A DNA stretch of 34,706 nt from Candidatus Scalindua rubra (GCA_001723765.1 MAYW01000035.1:1-34706); one strand, 5' to 3'; shown: positions 9,230-17,019, numbered from the stretch's first letter. Notes: generated by a model from the sequence alone, not told the origin. Made by a program: numbers and translations.

Positions 9230-9447
9230 TTTCTCACATTATACAACTAAGCTAATTGATTAGACTAATATGGAAATGGCTATGAGGTATAGATTATAAA
9301 CACGTGAGACAATTAGGCAAGTGTTTTTTTGACTCAGACTTCGACGTGAGCTCAGCCGAACGATTTACCAATTACGTCTGATATGTGAAACTTTTAATTG
9401 ATGAGACAACAAAACGCCTTTTAAATTTAGTTATCCCACTCTTAATT

Positions 9448-9714
9448 TTATGTTTTCTTTAAATTACTTGATATCAGTTGTAAGATTTCTGCCAGTTTCA
9501 CCTGGCCTTTTTCTAGTGTTTCGAAGCCTTTACGCTGGCCTTCTTCTATTTTCGCTAAGATATGAGTTTGTTCGCTTAAGATTTTAGATTGTCCTTCTAG
9601 CAGTTTAGACTGATTTTTAAGCTCTTTGCTGTTTTGCCTTCTTACATCACGTATGAACCATGCGATAGCAACAGATGATCCACATATTTTTGCTATGATT
9701 GCGAGTGTATTCAT
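9448..9714 (-). CDS. Small membrane-anchored coiled-coil protein
   Basis: An 88-residue protein with one N-terminal hydrophobic helix (residues 1-21) followed by a charged, heptad-like coiled coil (KNQSKLLEGQSKILSEQTHI and on). AAGGAG is six bases before the ATG. It follows the 137-residue coiled-coil gene by 14 bases, so the two are probably co-transcribed and may interact. No family recognised. Confidence 0.65.
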   Translation of the reverse strand: MNTLAIIAKICGSSVAIAWFIRDVRRQNSKELKNQSKLLEGQSKILSEQTHILAKIEEGQRKGFETLEKGQVKLAEILQLISSNLKKT

Positions 9715-9728
9715 TTATAACTCCTTTT

Positions 9729-10142
9729 TTAAGGAAACAGTTTTATAATAGCCACAGCAATACCTACGGTTCCTACAATGATGCCGAAGATTTTAATAAG
9801 CAAGTCTTTAAGCTCCCTGCTTATTTCTACACGAAGACTGCTTATTTCTTTGTCGAGACCGTTGATCTTTGAGCTTAATTTACTATCGAGACCGTTGATC
9901 TTTGAGCTTAATTTACTATCGAGGCCGTTGATCTTTGAGCTTAATTTACTATCGAGACCGTTGATCTTATTACTCAGTTTATTTTCAAGATTGGTATTTT
10001 CATTATGTATAAATTCCTTCAGGCTTTCCTGGCTTTCGACATGTGACTTCTCAATAACATCCGCCAGGGTTTCGGCTTGTTTGTGATTAAAACCGACTGC
10101 TTCTAGTTTCTTTAAATTATCAAGTTCACTGGTTATTGGCAT
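9729..10142 (-). CDS. Coiled-coil protein with C-terminal membrane helix (DUF1640/CCDC90-like)
   Basis: A 137-residue protein. The first 60 residues are helical (KKLEAVGFNHKQAETLADVI), the middle has nearly exact 11-residue repeats (SSKINGLDSKL), and the last 20 residues (IFGIIVGTVGIAVAIIKLF) form a membrane helix. This matches DUF1640-type proteins, related to the mitochondrial calcium-uniporter regulator family; bacterial roles are not known. AAGGAG precedes the ATG and a good promoter is at 10166-10193. Repeat copy number probably varies among strains. Confidence 0.75.
   Translation of the reverse strand: MPITSELDNLKKLEAVGFNHKQAETLADVIEKSHVESQESLKEFIHNENTNLENKLSNKINGLDSKLSSKINGLDSKLSSKINGLDSKLSSKINGLDKEISSLRVEISRELKDLLIKIFGIIVGTVGIAVAIIKLFP
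9853..9970. repeat. 33-bp tandem repeat inside the coiled-coil gene
   Basis: Three full 33-bp units start at 9853, 9886 and 9919 (the third with one A-to-G change), then a partial fourth. Each codes for 11 residues, so changes in copy number lengthen the coiled coil without shifting the frame. Confidence 0.9.
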
Positions 10143-10165
10143 GGTTATGCTCCTTGTTAATATTA

Positions 10166-10193
10166 ATAATACATATGGTATTTATTCTGTCAA
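10166..10193 (-). promoter_or_regulatory. Sigma-70 promoter for the coiled-coil gene pair
   Basis: On the minus strand TTGACA (10188-10193) is followed after 16 bp by TATTAT (10166-10171), about 25 bases before the start codon at 10142. This is one of the best consensus matches in the window. Confidence 0.65.
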
Positions 10194-10204
10194 TCAAAAA
10201 TATC

Positions 10205-10298
10205 GAGAAGGAAAGCCCAGCGGGGAAATGAATAAGGAAGGAAGAAGAGATTTATTCTTTTGCCCGGTGATGGCTGGAAAGCCTGGACTTTCCTTCTC
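10205..10298. repeat. Inverted repeat, 16-bp arms
   Basis: GAGAAGGAAAGCCCAG (10205-10220) pairs with CTGGACTTTCCTTCTC (10283-10298) with a single mismatch. The 94-bp unit has no coding potential I can support and may be another MITE-like element. Confidence 0.5.
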
Positions 10299-10352
10299 AG
10301 TTATATTATTACAGGAAATTGGAGGGTAACATATGTTTAGTTCCTTGTTGTA

Positions 10353-10556
10353 TCAAAACCTACGCTCAAGATATTCCACTACCCACGATAGCGATTGACT
10401 GACATGATGAAGTAATTCATTAGCAGCTACCAGTTTCTGAGACTTCTCATCATCCAATTTTACCAGAATCCAACTGATCAACCAAATCAGGTAGTTTTCT
10501 GGTTAGTTCCAGTAGTGATTCTGCTAAGTTTCCACCAACATTGTAATATTCCTCTA
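10353..10556 (-). pseudogene. Frameshifted remnant of a small helical protein
   Basis: Two frames together read as one helical protein: NLAESLLELTRKLPDLVDQL in the first, then KLDDEKSQKLVAANELLHHV and a final WVVEYLERRF with TGA at 10353-10355. Dropping one A from the AAAA near 10466 joins them. There is no ribosome-binding site or ATG, and the 5' end runs into the old tRNA-Glu terminator. Probably host DNA that lay downstream of tRNA-Glu. Family unknown. Confidence 0.5.
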
Positions 10557-10561
10557 AAAGC

Positions 10562-10596
10562 AAAAAAGGCTTACACTTAGGTCATAAATGTAAGCC
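10562..10596 (-). terminator. Original tRNA-Glu terminator, left in front of attL
   Basis: A leftward hairpin with 12-bp stem (GGCTTACATTTA / TAAGTGTAAGCC, loop TGACC) followed by six T. It has the same layout as the terminator after the intact tRNA-Glu at 26801-26835, with paired base changes in the stem. It was presumably separated from its tRNA by the integration. Confidence 0.8.
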
Positions 10597-10607
10597 TTTT
10601 TGTAATT

Positions 10608-10659
10608 TGACCCCATGGGGATTTGAACCCCAGTTCTCAGATCGAAAATCTGATGTCCT
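10608..10659. repeat. Attachment site attL (3' part of tRNA-Glu)
   Basis: These 52 bp are identical to 26847-26898, which cover the tRNA-Glu 3' end through the anticodon arm. On the other side of 10659 the sequence is no longer tRNA. The integrase gene ends 44 bp away, the usual layout for a tRNA-targeting element. Confidence 0.92.
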
Positions 10660-10702
10660 GTTTTGTAAGTTATTACAAACATTAATCTTATAAGAAGTAA
10701 AT

Positions 10703-11785
10703 TTAAATTGTGACCAAATTGTGTCCATAGTTTTCTAACTGTAGTACTTTTTCATCGCCTGAAAATTGTGCATAACTTAGTTTTTTGATAGCATGCCTTT
10801 CTTCATTTGGTAATACTCGTGCATAAATCTCCATTGTAATTTTAATATTTTTGTGGCCTACCAAACGTTGAACTACTTTAGGGTTTGCACCACCTCTTAA
10901 TAAGGAACTTATGAATGTGTATCTTAGTGAATGTATATCAAGACCGTCTTCGTTAAGACCAGCCTTTTTCAATGTTGTCTTAAATCTTGTAAGAAGATGA
11001 CTCTTTAAAGGATTACCATTAAAGTTTACAAAAACATATTTGGATTTAGATTTCTTTTTAAGCTCCTTCAAGATTTCATAAAGGCCATCTACTATAAAAA
11101 TTTTTCTTGTCTCTTCATTTTTCGTGCTGAACCCTTCTTTTGATTGTATGAGTAATTCCCGATACTCCCAATCTATGTCATTCCATGTAAGGTTAACTAA
11201 TTCTGATTTTCTCAAACCTGTAGTCAAAAATGTGTACCATACAGGTTTATATATTTCCGTAGAAGCCCTTAAGAGTACTTCTATTTCCTTATCTGAAAGA
11301 ATACGCCTAAATTTTTTATTCCTGGTTTCAAGTGGTTTAAAATTAGTAATAGGGTTGTTTTTGATTTTACCGATTTCGACACCATAATTTAACATTTGTT
11401 TCAATGTTTGAATCTCTAAGTTTACCGTGCGTTCTGATACTCGGCTTAGTCTCTTCTCGACATAAACGTCTATTAGCGACGAATCAATATCTGATACAAG
11501 TTTTAGATTTAATTCTCTCAAAATCAAATCTAAATCTTGTTTGTACCCTTCAAAAGTTCTAGGCTTCAAGGTAAGTTTCTTATGTTTTAAGAAGTTATCT
11601 TTTAAGGACTGAACAGGGTACTTATTGTCTTTCAGGTTATATTCTCCCCGTACACCACGTCCCTCTAGTTCTTTGAGTATATCTTTAGTTACCTGACGAT
11701 CTCCAGATACGGCTTTTCGTATCCGTTTACCACCTGTACGAAAGTCCACATACCATTTATTATCCCTTTTATAGATATTACCCAT
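10703..11785 (-). CDS. Tyrosine integrase of the element
   Basis: About 360 residues, the usual size for phage-type integrases. An N-terminal arm-binding part (MGNIYKRDNKWYVDF), a core-binding SAM-like domain (about 60-145) and a catalytic domain with Arg in TTGLRKSELVNL, HSLRYTFISSLL (H-x-x-R), VGHKNIKITMEIYARV giving the last His and the Tyr nucleophile. The ATG at 11785 has GGAGGG seven bases upstream and overlaps the Xis stop. It points toward attL and should catalyse integration into tRNA-Glu. Confidence 0.93.
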   Translation of the reverse strand: MGNIYKRDNKWYVDFRTGGKRIRKAVSGDRQVTKDILKELEGRGVRGEYNLKDNKYPVQSLKDNFLKHKKLTLKPRTFEGYKQDLDLILRELNLKLVSDIDSSLIDVYVEKRLSRVSERTVNLEIQTLKQMLNYGVEIGKIKNNPITNFKPLETRNKKFRRILSDKEIEVLLRASTEIYKPVWYTFLTTGLRKSELVNLTWNDIDWEYRELLIQSKEGFSTKNEETRKIFIVDGLYEILKELKKKSKSKYVFVNFNGNPLKSHLLTRFKTTLKKAGLNEDGLDIHSLRYTFISSLLRGGANPKVVQRLVGHKNIKITMEIYARVLPNEERHAIKKLSYAQFSGDEKVLQLENYGHNLVTI

Positions 11786-12065
11786 TATTCTGCCCTCCAA
11801 TAGCAGTTTTGGCTAATAAAATTTTAGGGCGTGATTTATACTCCTGTGATGGGATATTTGCAACTCTTTTTCTTCTTCTAGATTTGTTTGCAGTTCTCTG
11901 GACGGCCTGATGAACTTCTTCAAGAATAAACCTGGGATTACCACCAAGACGATAAAATCGCAGTTTTCCTTTAGCCATGAGACGGCGAACCGTCCTTGTA
12001 CTGCAGGACAGAAATTCTGCCGTTTCTTCAAGAGTTATGTAGCGTTGAGGTATTTCTGGTCTCAT
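11778..12065 (-). CDS. Excisionase/helix-turn-helix protein (HTH_17 family)
   Basis: A 95-residue protein whose first 55 residues are a MerR-like winged helix of the excisionase family (YITLEETAEFLSCSTRTVRR then GKLRFYRLGGNPRF), followed by a basic tail (KSRRRKRVAN). Such proteins bend DNA at attachment sites to favour excision, and many also repress. It overlaps the integrase by 8 bases, so both are made together. Confidence 0.82.
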   Translation of the reverse strand: MRPEIPQRYITLEETAEFLSCSTRTVRRLMAKGKLRFYRLGGNPRFILEEVHQAVQRTANKSRRRKRVANIPSQEYKSRPKILLAKTAIGGQNNG

Positions 12066-12083
12066 CTTTCATCTCGATTCGGT

Positions 12084-12266
12084 TCAACTATACATTGACT
12101 CCAAATAAAGACATTTTTTTTTCACCCTTTGCATCTCCAGCTTGATAAATTTCAAGCCCTGTTCATCGGCCACCTGTCCTGCTCGACTCAATTCAAGATA
12201 ATAATATAACAACCAATCCAATATTTTTTTATTGTAAGCTTGCTCACATTTTTTTAGAATATCCAT
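12084..12266 (-). CDS. Small hypothetical protein
   Basis: 60 residues, helical and charged (MDILKKCEQAYNKKILDWLL). It lies 18 bases before the xis gene in the same direction, so it fits the leftward operon. No family recognised. A frame this short could be chance, but its position in a tightly packed operon supports it. Confidence 0.45.
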   Translation of the reverse strand: MDILKKCEQAYNKKILDWLLYYYLELSRAGQVADEQGLKFIKLEMQRVKKKCLYLESMYS

Positions 12267-12345
12267 TGTGTAGTACCTTTCTTGGCTCCACTAGTCTAAC
12301 ACGCCAATACCAGACTGGCGGAGCCGTCTAAAACTGTTCAAAAAA

Positions 12346-12753
12346 TTATATTAAATATTTTTTCCATCGAACTTCATCCCACAATTCCCTTTGACTTTTA
12401 GGGAAGATTCTTAAATCATCAGTTTCACAAAATTCGTCATAGACAAGGATAATACTTTTAAGACTTTCTAGATTCATTTTAGTCAGCAGTCTCGTAAAAC
12501 ATTTCAAAGGCTTCTTGAATGAAACAAAGCGGACAATATTATTATCTAGCACATTCTTATCCTTGCACTTCTCAAGCATGATGATACAAGCTTTGATATT
12601 TAATTTTTTAAAGAAACTTTCTACATGGCTTTCGATGATTGCGACAATTTTGTAATTCTCTAAGAGATATTTCTGAAGATTTCCATTGTTGTCCAGCCAC
12701 GAATCAGAAATAAAAAAGTTAAGACTGTTTCGCTTTATTTGGTTTGGATTCAT
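12346..12753 (-). CDS. Fragment of an N6-adenine DNA methylase (Eco57I/type IIG-like)
   Basis: 135 residues that match the strand after the catalytic motif in Eco57I/PglX-type methylases: FFISDSWLDNNGNLQKYLL, IIESHVESFF, ACIIMLEKCKD, VSFKKPLK and, at the end, WKKYLI. The SAM-binding motif and the NPPY catalytic motif, which lie before this region, are absent, so it cannot methylate alone. It nevertheless has its own ATG, with GGAGGG at the end of the preceding gene and coupled spacing. Possibilities: a decayed remnant, or a kept fragment that binds a partner. Confidence 0.6.
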   Translation of the reverse strand: MNPNQIKRNSLNFFISDSWLDNNGNLQKYLLENYKIVAIIESHVESFFKKLNIKACIIMLEKCKDKNVLDNNIVRFVSFKKPLKCFTRLLTKMNLESLKSIILVYDEFCETDDLRIFPKSQRELWDEVRWKKYLI

Positions 12754-12762
12754 TGTGGTGTA

Positions 12763-13278
12763 TTACCCTCCCAGTTCTCTTACAGTGCTCTTGAAGTCAG
12801 TGCCATTGAGTTTCATTGCAACATCTATGACGCTTCCCTTGAAGCCACAACTGAAGCAGTACGCATAATTGTTCTTGATGCTCATTGAAGGATTTTTGTC
12901 CGGGCTGTGTGCTACGCAGTTCGTCATATTCCGTCTCGCAGGATTCGGAAGAAGATTCTCAATGGGATATTGTTTTGCCTTTTCTATCATTTCATCGGTG
13001 ATACCGTTACTGTTTTTATTTTTATTTGGTTTTAATAAACTCTTTTCTATTTCATAATTTTCGATGATCTTATCCCAATCATTTAAGCCCTTTATTATTA
13101 ATTCTCCTTCTAGTTCGTTACTGTTTGCAAGGTAAGTAAATAATTCCTTTTTCTTGCCTTTACAATGCCCAATCTGATTATCAAGGTAGGTACGTCTTCT
13201 TTCAATTGCCCAATCCAATTCAACGCACATACTCTCAGCATCTTTTTTAATTTGCTCATAGATATATCTAGTCACCAT
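12763..13278 (-). CDS. CHC2 zinc-finger, primase-like protein without TOPRIM
   Basis: About 171 residues. The C-terminal third has the DnaG-type zinc ribbon: NCVAHSPDKNPSM then YAYCFSCGFKGSVIDVAM, ligands C-x2-H ... C-x2-C. The usual TOPRIM catalytic domain is missing and the gene stops shortly after the finger. The N-terminal two thirds are charged and unassigned. The ATG at 13278 has GGGGGA upstream and overlaps the ATPase stop by 11 bases; a longer start at 13302 lacks a binding site. It may bind the template and guide the host primase to the element. Confidence 0.72.
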   Translation of the reverse strand: MVTRYIYEQIKKDAESMCVELDWAIERRRTYLDNQIGHCKGKKKELFTYLANSNELEGELIIKGLNDWDKIIENYEIEKSLLKPNKNKNSNGITDEMIEKAKQYPIENLLPNPARRNMTNCVAHSPDKNPSMSIKNNYAYCFSCGFKGSVIDVAMKLNGTDFKSTVRELGG

Positions 13279-14059
13279 TTGTCTTTTCCCCCAAAAGACC
13301 ATTAGGATTTTTTATCAATGGTATTTTTTTCTCCCATGTTCCTGTTCTTCTTGAGTAACAGACTTTCAACCATGCTTGATTATTTGTGTTTTTCACCCTC
13401 CAAATCAACATGCCAGTGTCGGATTCCTGAGCAATGAAAGAACTATCCCTAAAATTGTCATGTGTGGGTTCCTTTTTAAGGTCAAATTTATGCAGGTGGC
13501 ATAAAAGAAATATTACCAGATTTCCCTCAATTGCTATTGACTTTAAAAACCGAATTACCTGTCCTATTTCAATGCTTTGGTTTCTTGAACGTGCAAGGTC
13601 GAACAAAAAATGGAGATGGTCTATAAATACAACACCAATTCTATATTTAGCAAGTGCCTCTGCTATCCTGTCTTCAATCCACTCAAGAGCGTAAGCTTTC
13701 AGCTTTTTTGGTAACACAAAAACAGGTGGATTTCCCTTAAACGCCCGGCCAAATTGCTTGGGAGTTAACTCGTATGAAAACCATAACGTTTTAATATCTT
13801 GCTCAAAAAAAGATACTGTCATAGATTGTCCTAATAAAGTTTTTCCACCTTTAGTCGGTCCCGATATTATTACGAGCTCACCACCTTCAAAACCTTCTAT
13901 TGCCTTGTCAAGTGTTGGGATTTTTGATTTAAAGTTTTTACCTTTGGGTTGATCATCAATAATTGCCTCCATTTCTGCCCAGGGAATTACTGAGTCATCA
14001 CCTTCATAAGACCTTAAATCGGTGACCTTGTTCATCAAATCTTTTTTCTTCTGATTCAT
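13268..14059 (-). CDS. RecA-fold ATPase, DnaB-like replicative helicase core
   Basis: 263 residues with Walker A GPTKGGKT (about residues 67-74), Walker B VVFIDHLHFL and a histidine-containing FLLCHLHKF segment, as in the C-terminal helicase domain of DnaB and related phage helicases. There is no DnaB N-terminal domain and the protein is shorter than DnaB (about 450 residues). GGAGGTAGAAC before the ATG is an excellent ribosome-binding site, placed within the end of the organiser gene. Likely loads at the element's origin. Confidence 0.75.
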   Translation of the reverse strand: MNQKKKDLMNKVTDLRSYEGDDSVIPWAEMEAIIDDQPKGKNFKSKIPTLDKAIEGFEGGELVIISGPTKGGKTLLGQSMTVSFFEQDIKTLWFSYELTPKQFGRAFKGNPPVFVLPKKLKAYALEWIEDRIAEALAKYRIGVVFIDHLHFLFDLARSRNQSIEIGQVIRFLKSIAIEGNLVIFLLCHLHKFDLKKEPTHDNFRDSSFIAQESDTGMLIWRVKNTNNQAWLKVCYSRRTGTWEKKIPLIKNPNGLLGEKTNGD

Positions 14060-14786
14060 GTTCTACCTCCAGCCATTCCTTCCAAAATTGATTACCTTTA
14101 CCATCTCTTAAAAATCTCTTCGGATCTCTAATTCCAATACCGTTTTTAATATCCGGATCATTCGCATAATTCTTCACTGCCTTCAGAACTAAAGGTACTT
14201 CGTCTTCCTTAAGTTTTCGAAACCTTATTAAGGTTTCGCCCTTTTCTAACTTCCTGCCATTTCTGGCTGGATAGGTTTTCCAAAATTTTTCAAATTTACG
14301 CATAAGTAAATTCTTTAATTCTTTATCATTCTTGTTAATGGATGGAATACTCTGGTGTTCATCTGGTGTTTTCGTGGGATTCTCATTAGAGTGTTCACTG
14401 GTGTTTTCGTAATTGCCTAAGACTTGGTAACTATCATAATTATTTATAGTTATGAGTAATCCTCTTGGTTTTTTCATTGTAGTAACCATTAGGGTGCTTC
14501 GTAGGTACTTCATGAGGTTCTTCGGGGTGAAATCACCATAAATCTTACTCCTGTATCCTATTTTGTATTTTAGTTGATCTCTAAGCTCTTTGTAGTCACA
14601 AAAATACTGTCCTCTCTCGCAATAGTAACCTCGGTATTTCCTGCCTTTATGGTTTGCCTTTCCGATTAGATAAAGCCAAATTTTCAAATATTCAGGGGGC
14701 TTTTGCCATATGTCACTTTCAAAAATTGAACGTGATACAACAAATGCGCCATTTTCAAAATTCTGTTTCTTGCTTTGTTTTGCCAT
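14004..14786 (-). CDS. Phage-type replisome organiser (O/DnaD-like)
   Basis: 260 residues. The N-terminal 120 look like a phage replication-initiator winged helix (FVVSRSIFESDIWQKPPEYL, then LMKYLRSTLMVTTMKK), followed by a polar linker and a C-terminal helical domain (KFEKFWKTYPARNGRK) common to phage replication and DnaD-like proteins. It overlaps the ATPase gene by 56 bases, and together they form an initiator/helicase module as in temperate phages. DNA-binding sites may lie in its own gene, as in lambda O; I could not identify iterons. Confidence 0.7.
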   Translation of the reverse strand: MAKQSKKQNFENGAFVVSRSIFESDIWQKPPEYLKIWLYLIGKANHKGRKYRGYYCERGQYFCDYKELRDQLKYKIGYRSKIYGDFTPKNLMKYLRSTLMVTTMKKPRGLLITINNYDSYQVLGNYENTSEHSNENPTKTPDEHQSIPSINKNDKELKNLLMRKFEKFWKTYPARNGRKLEKGETLIRFRKLKEDEVPLVLKAVKNYANDPDIKNGIGIRDPKRFLRDGKGNQFWKEWLEVEHESEEKRFDEQGHRFKVL

Positions 14787-14794
14787 GTTGGTCT

Positions 14795-14992
14795 TTAGAT
14801 TTTTATGAAATTGATAACAAAACGAATCAATTTTTCGTACTCAGCACAAGATGATGCAAGATCTTCCACGATCTTTTTCACCTGAATATAGCCGTGGTAG
14901 TCTTGACAATTTTGTTTGATTCCAAACTCTTGCATCTTCTCCAATAGAAGCTCTGATTTCTTTTCTAAGATGTCTTGTGTGGTTGCTGTCAT
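14795..14992 (-). CDS. Small helical protein upstream of the replication module
   Basis: 65 residues, all helix-like (MTATTQDILEKKSELLLEKM). AGGTGG lies before the ATG. It ends eight bases before the organiser gene and its ATG overlaps the TGA of the repaired HTH gene upstream, so it is part of the leftward operon. No family recognised. Confidence 0.55.
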   Translation of the reverse strand: MTATTQDILEKKSELLLEKMQEFGIKQNCQDYHGYIQVKKIVEDLASSCAEYEKLIRFVINFIKI

Positions 14993-15196
14993 TTATTTTC
15001 CACCTGAAAAAGTGCTTCCCGAATTTTTTGTAGATCACCAGGTCTAAAAAAGACGTTGTCCATTATCTAATGTGATGAAATTCTCCGATTTCAACCTTCT
15101 GCTCTCAAACAAGTACGTTAGCTTATGGCGTGGGAGGTCTAGGATTCGTAAAATCTCAGAAACACTCAGTAATCGTTCATCGGGCTGGTTTGTCAT
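14989..15196 (-). CDS. Small helix-turn-helix protein, interrupted by a frameshift
   Basis: As printed the frame stops after 50 residues at TAG (15044-15046). Removing one T from the run of six (15046-15051) lets it continue with RPGDLQKIREALFQVENK and end at TGA overlapping the next gene's ATG, about 68 residues. The repaired protein has a MerR/excisionase-like fold pattern (LLSVSEILRILDLPRHKLTY, then NGQRLFRPGDLQKI). AGGAAG precedes the ATG. It probably binds DNA, perhaps the repeats at 15243-15285. The ATGA junction strongly suggests the frameshift is not original. Confidence 0.65.
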
Positions 15197-15242
15197 ATCA
15201 ACTTCCTGTGTGAATATTGAAGGACAAAAATTAAGTATTCAC

Positions 15243-15285
15243 TAGCAATGCGCTACTTTTGAGGTAGCAATCGCTACTTTTCGGG
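15243..15285. promoter_or_regulatory. Paired operator-like repeats before the leftward replication operon
   Basis: Two direct repeats, TAGCAATGCGCTACTTTTGA and TAGCAATCGCTACTTTTCGG, start 22 bp apart (two DNA turns). Each contains the dyad TAGC-N4/5-GCTA. They lie 47 bp before the small HTH gene, where an operon promoter is expected. Likely a repressor or activator site; which protein binds is not known. Confidence 0.6.
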
Positions 15286-15392
15286 CAGCTAATTAAAAAA
15301 ATAAAAATATGGGGGGTTTTTGCTTTGAATATTGACGGAAAAGATATTATTGAAATGCTATAGTATGGGTAATTAACTGAATTGAGACAGCG

Positions 15393-16913
15393 TCAGAGTT
15401 TCCAAGGTATGGTCTTTTCAGGTTTATATGAGCAAAAGCTTCCTGTTGTGAGTGTGTTTTTAAAGTGCTTCCAAAGTGCTTGATGTCCACTTTGTTCATC
15501 CTTAATTTTATCCAAACTTTCATTGATAGCCTTTGAGACAGCCTTTCGGGCTTTCTCAGCTTCATCTGCAAACTTTCGTGAACGTCCACGTTTACCACGT
15601 CCTGCAGTAAGTGCTTTTGTAATTTGTTCCATTTCTTTTTCAATTCCAGCTATTCTTTCATCACTTTTGGGTATTGTTTCATCTTCAAGCTCACTTTTAA
15701 GGTCATTATAATGATCCTCGTATTCTTTTATAGCCTTTTTATCTATAACCTCACCTGTACTCCCTTTACTCAAACCCTCTTCTATTAATTGTCCTTCTTG
15801 TTGTTCTTTGTTTATTTCATTATAAATATCTTCATATGGTGGGTTTTTCTTTATTTCACGGACTAACTTAAGGACATGAAATTCCTTTCCAGGATTATTC
15901 AATAGGGAATGAATGTATTGCAGGCCTATGCTATCTTTAAGATTAATAGTTTTGTCTTCGTAAGATATTGTCCAATATTCACCTTTAAGAAGAAAGAACT
16001 TATAATCCGTTGATTGTTTAACTTTAGGTGATTCTGTAAAACCCTCCATTCTTTTTTTCTCAACCCCACCATCAAGTGAAATTATTTCAAACTGTTCACC
16101 GTAAACTGTCAGCAAGTCCTCTTCATTTTCACCAGGTTTTGCTATAGCAATGACGAAGTCTGGCCTACCCTCTGTAATTTCGAGTCCGATTTTGTCTTCT
16201 TTTGAAATATTTAATAGTATAGCAATTTTAAATTTGTTATAACTACCATCATAGAAATGTCCAATAAGAAACTCATTGATACTTTTATCTGTAATTTTTG
16301 TTTCACCAAGCCCATCAACCACTGCATGAATGGATCTTTCAAGTCTTGCAAATCCTTTATCCGTGATCGCTCCAAACTTGTAATTATGTCTGGATTTGAA
16401 CAAATGTGAACACTTTTCCTTCCCCACTTCGTAAAATAGGGTCTCAGGGGTTTTTTGGCTTCTTATTACACAATCCCAATATTTCTTTAGCATATCCGCA
16501 ATACGTACCATATCTTCCTTAGTATCTTCAAAAACCAGTTTGTATATATTTTCACAACTGCTATTCAAACAATCAACTCGCCTGAAGGAGAGAAAATCAA
16601 TAATTTTTTTTCGATACCATGTAGTTCTAAATATATCATCAAGAATATATTGTATAACTGAACTGCATTCTTTTATGTTAAGACCGCATAAAAGAAGATA
16701 TTTCTTATTACTCTCAATATCACGTAAATAATTAGCTATTTGTGAATAATTTAGAGAAAAATAAATATCCTTCCGTTGTTTGTTTCTTGTTACATAATCA
16801 AGAACGTTTTTCTTTGCGAAAGTAAAAAATATATCATCTATGCTTTGGATGTTTTTAGAAATGCTTTTTGCGGCAGATTCAGATAAGGATTTGTTTCTTT
16901 TTTTGTGAGACAC
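15393..16913 (-). CDS. 506-residue probable regulator with a conserved C-terminal domain
   Basis: The N-terminal 300 residues match nothing I recognise. The C-terminal 200 match a domain found in large regulators of actinobacteria and other bacteria: EYWTISYEDKTINLKDSIGL, NNPGKEFHVLKLV, a charged helical hairpin (HYNDLKSELEDE), a KARKAVSKAINESLDKI block and a closing TGSFCSYKPE. The domain is often called winged-helix-like; its role is not established. The start is GTG 16913 with GGAGAGG upstream. A structured leader precedes it, so expression is probably controlled at RNA level. Confidence 0.6.
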   Translation of the reverse strand: MSHKKRNKSLSESAAKSISKNIQSIDDIFFTFAKKNVLDYVTRNKQRKDIYFSLNYSQIANYLRDIESNKKYLLLCGLNIKECSSVIQYILDDIFRTTWYRKKIIDFLSFRRVDCLNSSCENIYKLVFEDTKEDMVRIADMLKKYWDCVIRSQKTPETLFYEVGKEKCSHLFKSRHNYKFGAITDKGFARLERSIHAVVDGLGETKITDKSINEFLIGHFYDGSYNKFKIAILLNISKEDKIGLEITEGRPDFVIAIAKPGENEEDLLTVYGEQFEIISLDGGVEKKRMEGFTESPKVKQSTDYKFFLLKGEYWTISYEDKTINLKDSIGLQYIHSLLNNPGKEFHVLKLVREIKKNPPYEDIYNEINKEQQEGQLIEEGLSKGSTGEVIDKKAIKEYEDHYNDLKSELEDETIPKSDERIAGIEKEMEQITKALTAGRGKRGRSRKFADEAEKARKAVSKAINESLDKIKDEQSGHQALWKHFKNTLTTGSFCSYKPEKTIPWKL

Positions 16914-16949
16914 GATGTTACCTCTCCTCGTAACTCTCCAAGAGTAGAA

Positions 16950-17007
16950 GGCTGAGGAAGTCGGTGGAGATATCCGACTTATCAGGATGCATGCCTTATC
17001 CTCAGCC
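16950..17007 (-). ncRNA. Three-way-junction RNA fold in the leader of the 506-aa gene
   Basis: An exact 8-bp outer stem (16950-16957 with 17000-17007, GGCTGAGG/CCTCAGCC) encloses a 7-bp hairpin (16958-16964 with 16974-16980, 9-nt loop) and a short AGG/CCT hairpin with loop containing GCATGC. It lies between an upstream terminator-like hairpin and the ribosome-binding site 30 bases downstream. It matches no riboswitch class I know. The strand is inferred from the downstream gene. Confidence 0.5.
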
Positions 17008-17019
17008 TATGAAGTTAAT

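Noticed and set aside
9050-9250. 66-residue open frame with a Cys-rich string
   Set aside because: It is the translation of the CGCAAAG inverted-repeat element and has no binding site or family.
9853-9970. 33-bp regularly repeated units, CRISPR-like at first sight
   Set aside because: The units are directly adjacent with no spacers and keep a reading frame of 11 residues; there are no cas genes.
10141-10329. 62-residue open frame on the plus strand
   Set aside because: It crosses the minus-strand promoter and an inverted repeat and resembles no protein.
10608-10659. Left tRNA-Glu copy as a second tRNA gene
   Set aside because: It lacks the D-arm and the 5' acceptor strand, so it is only the attachment-site remnant.
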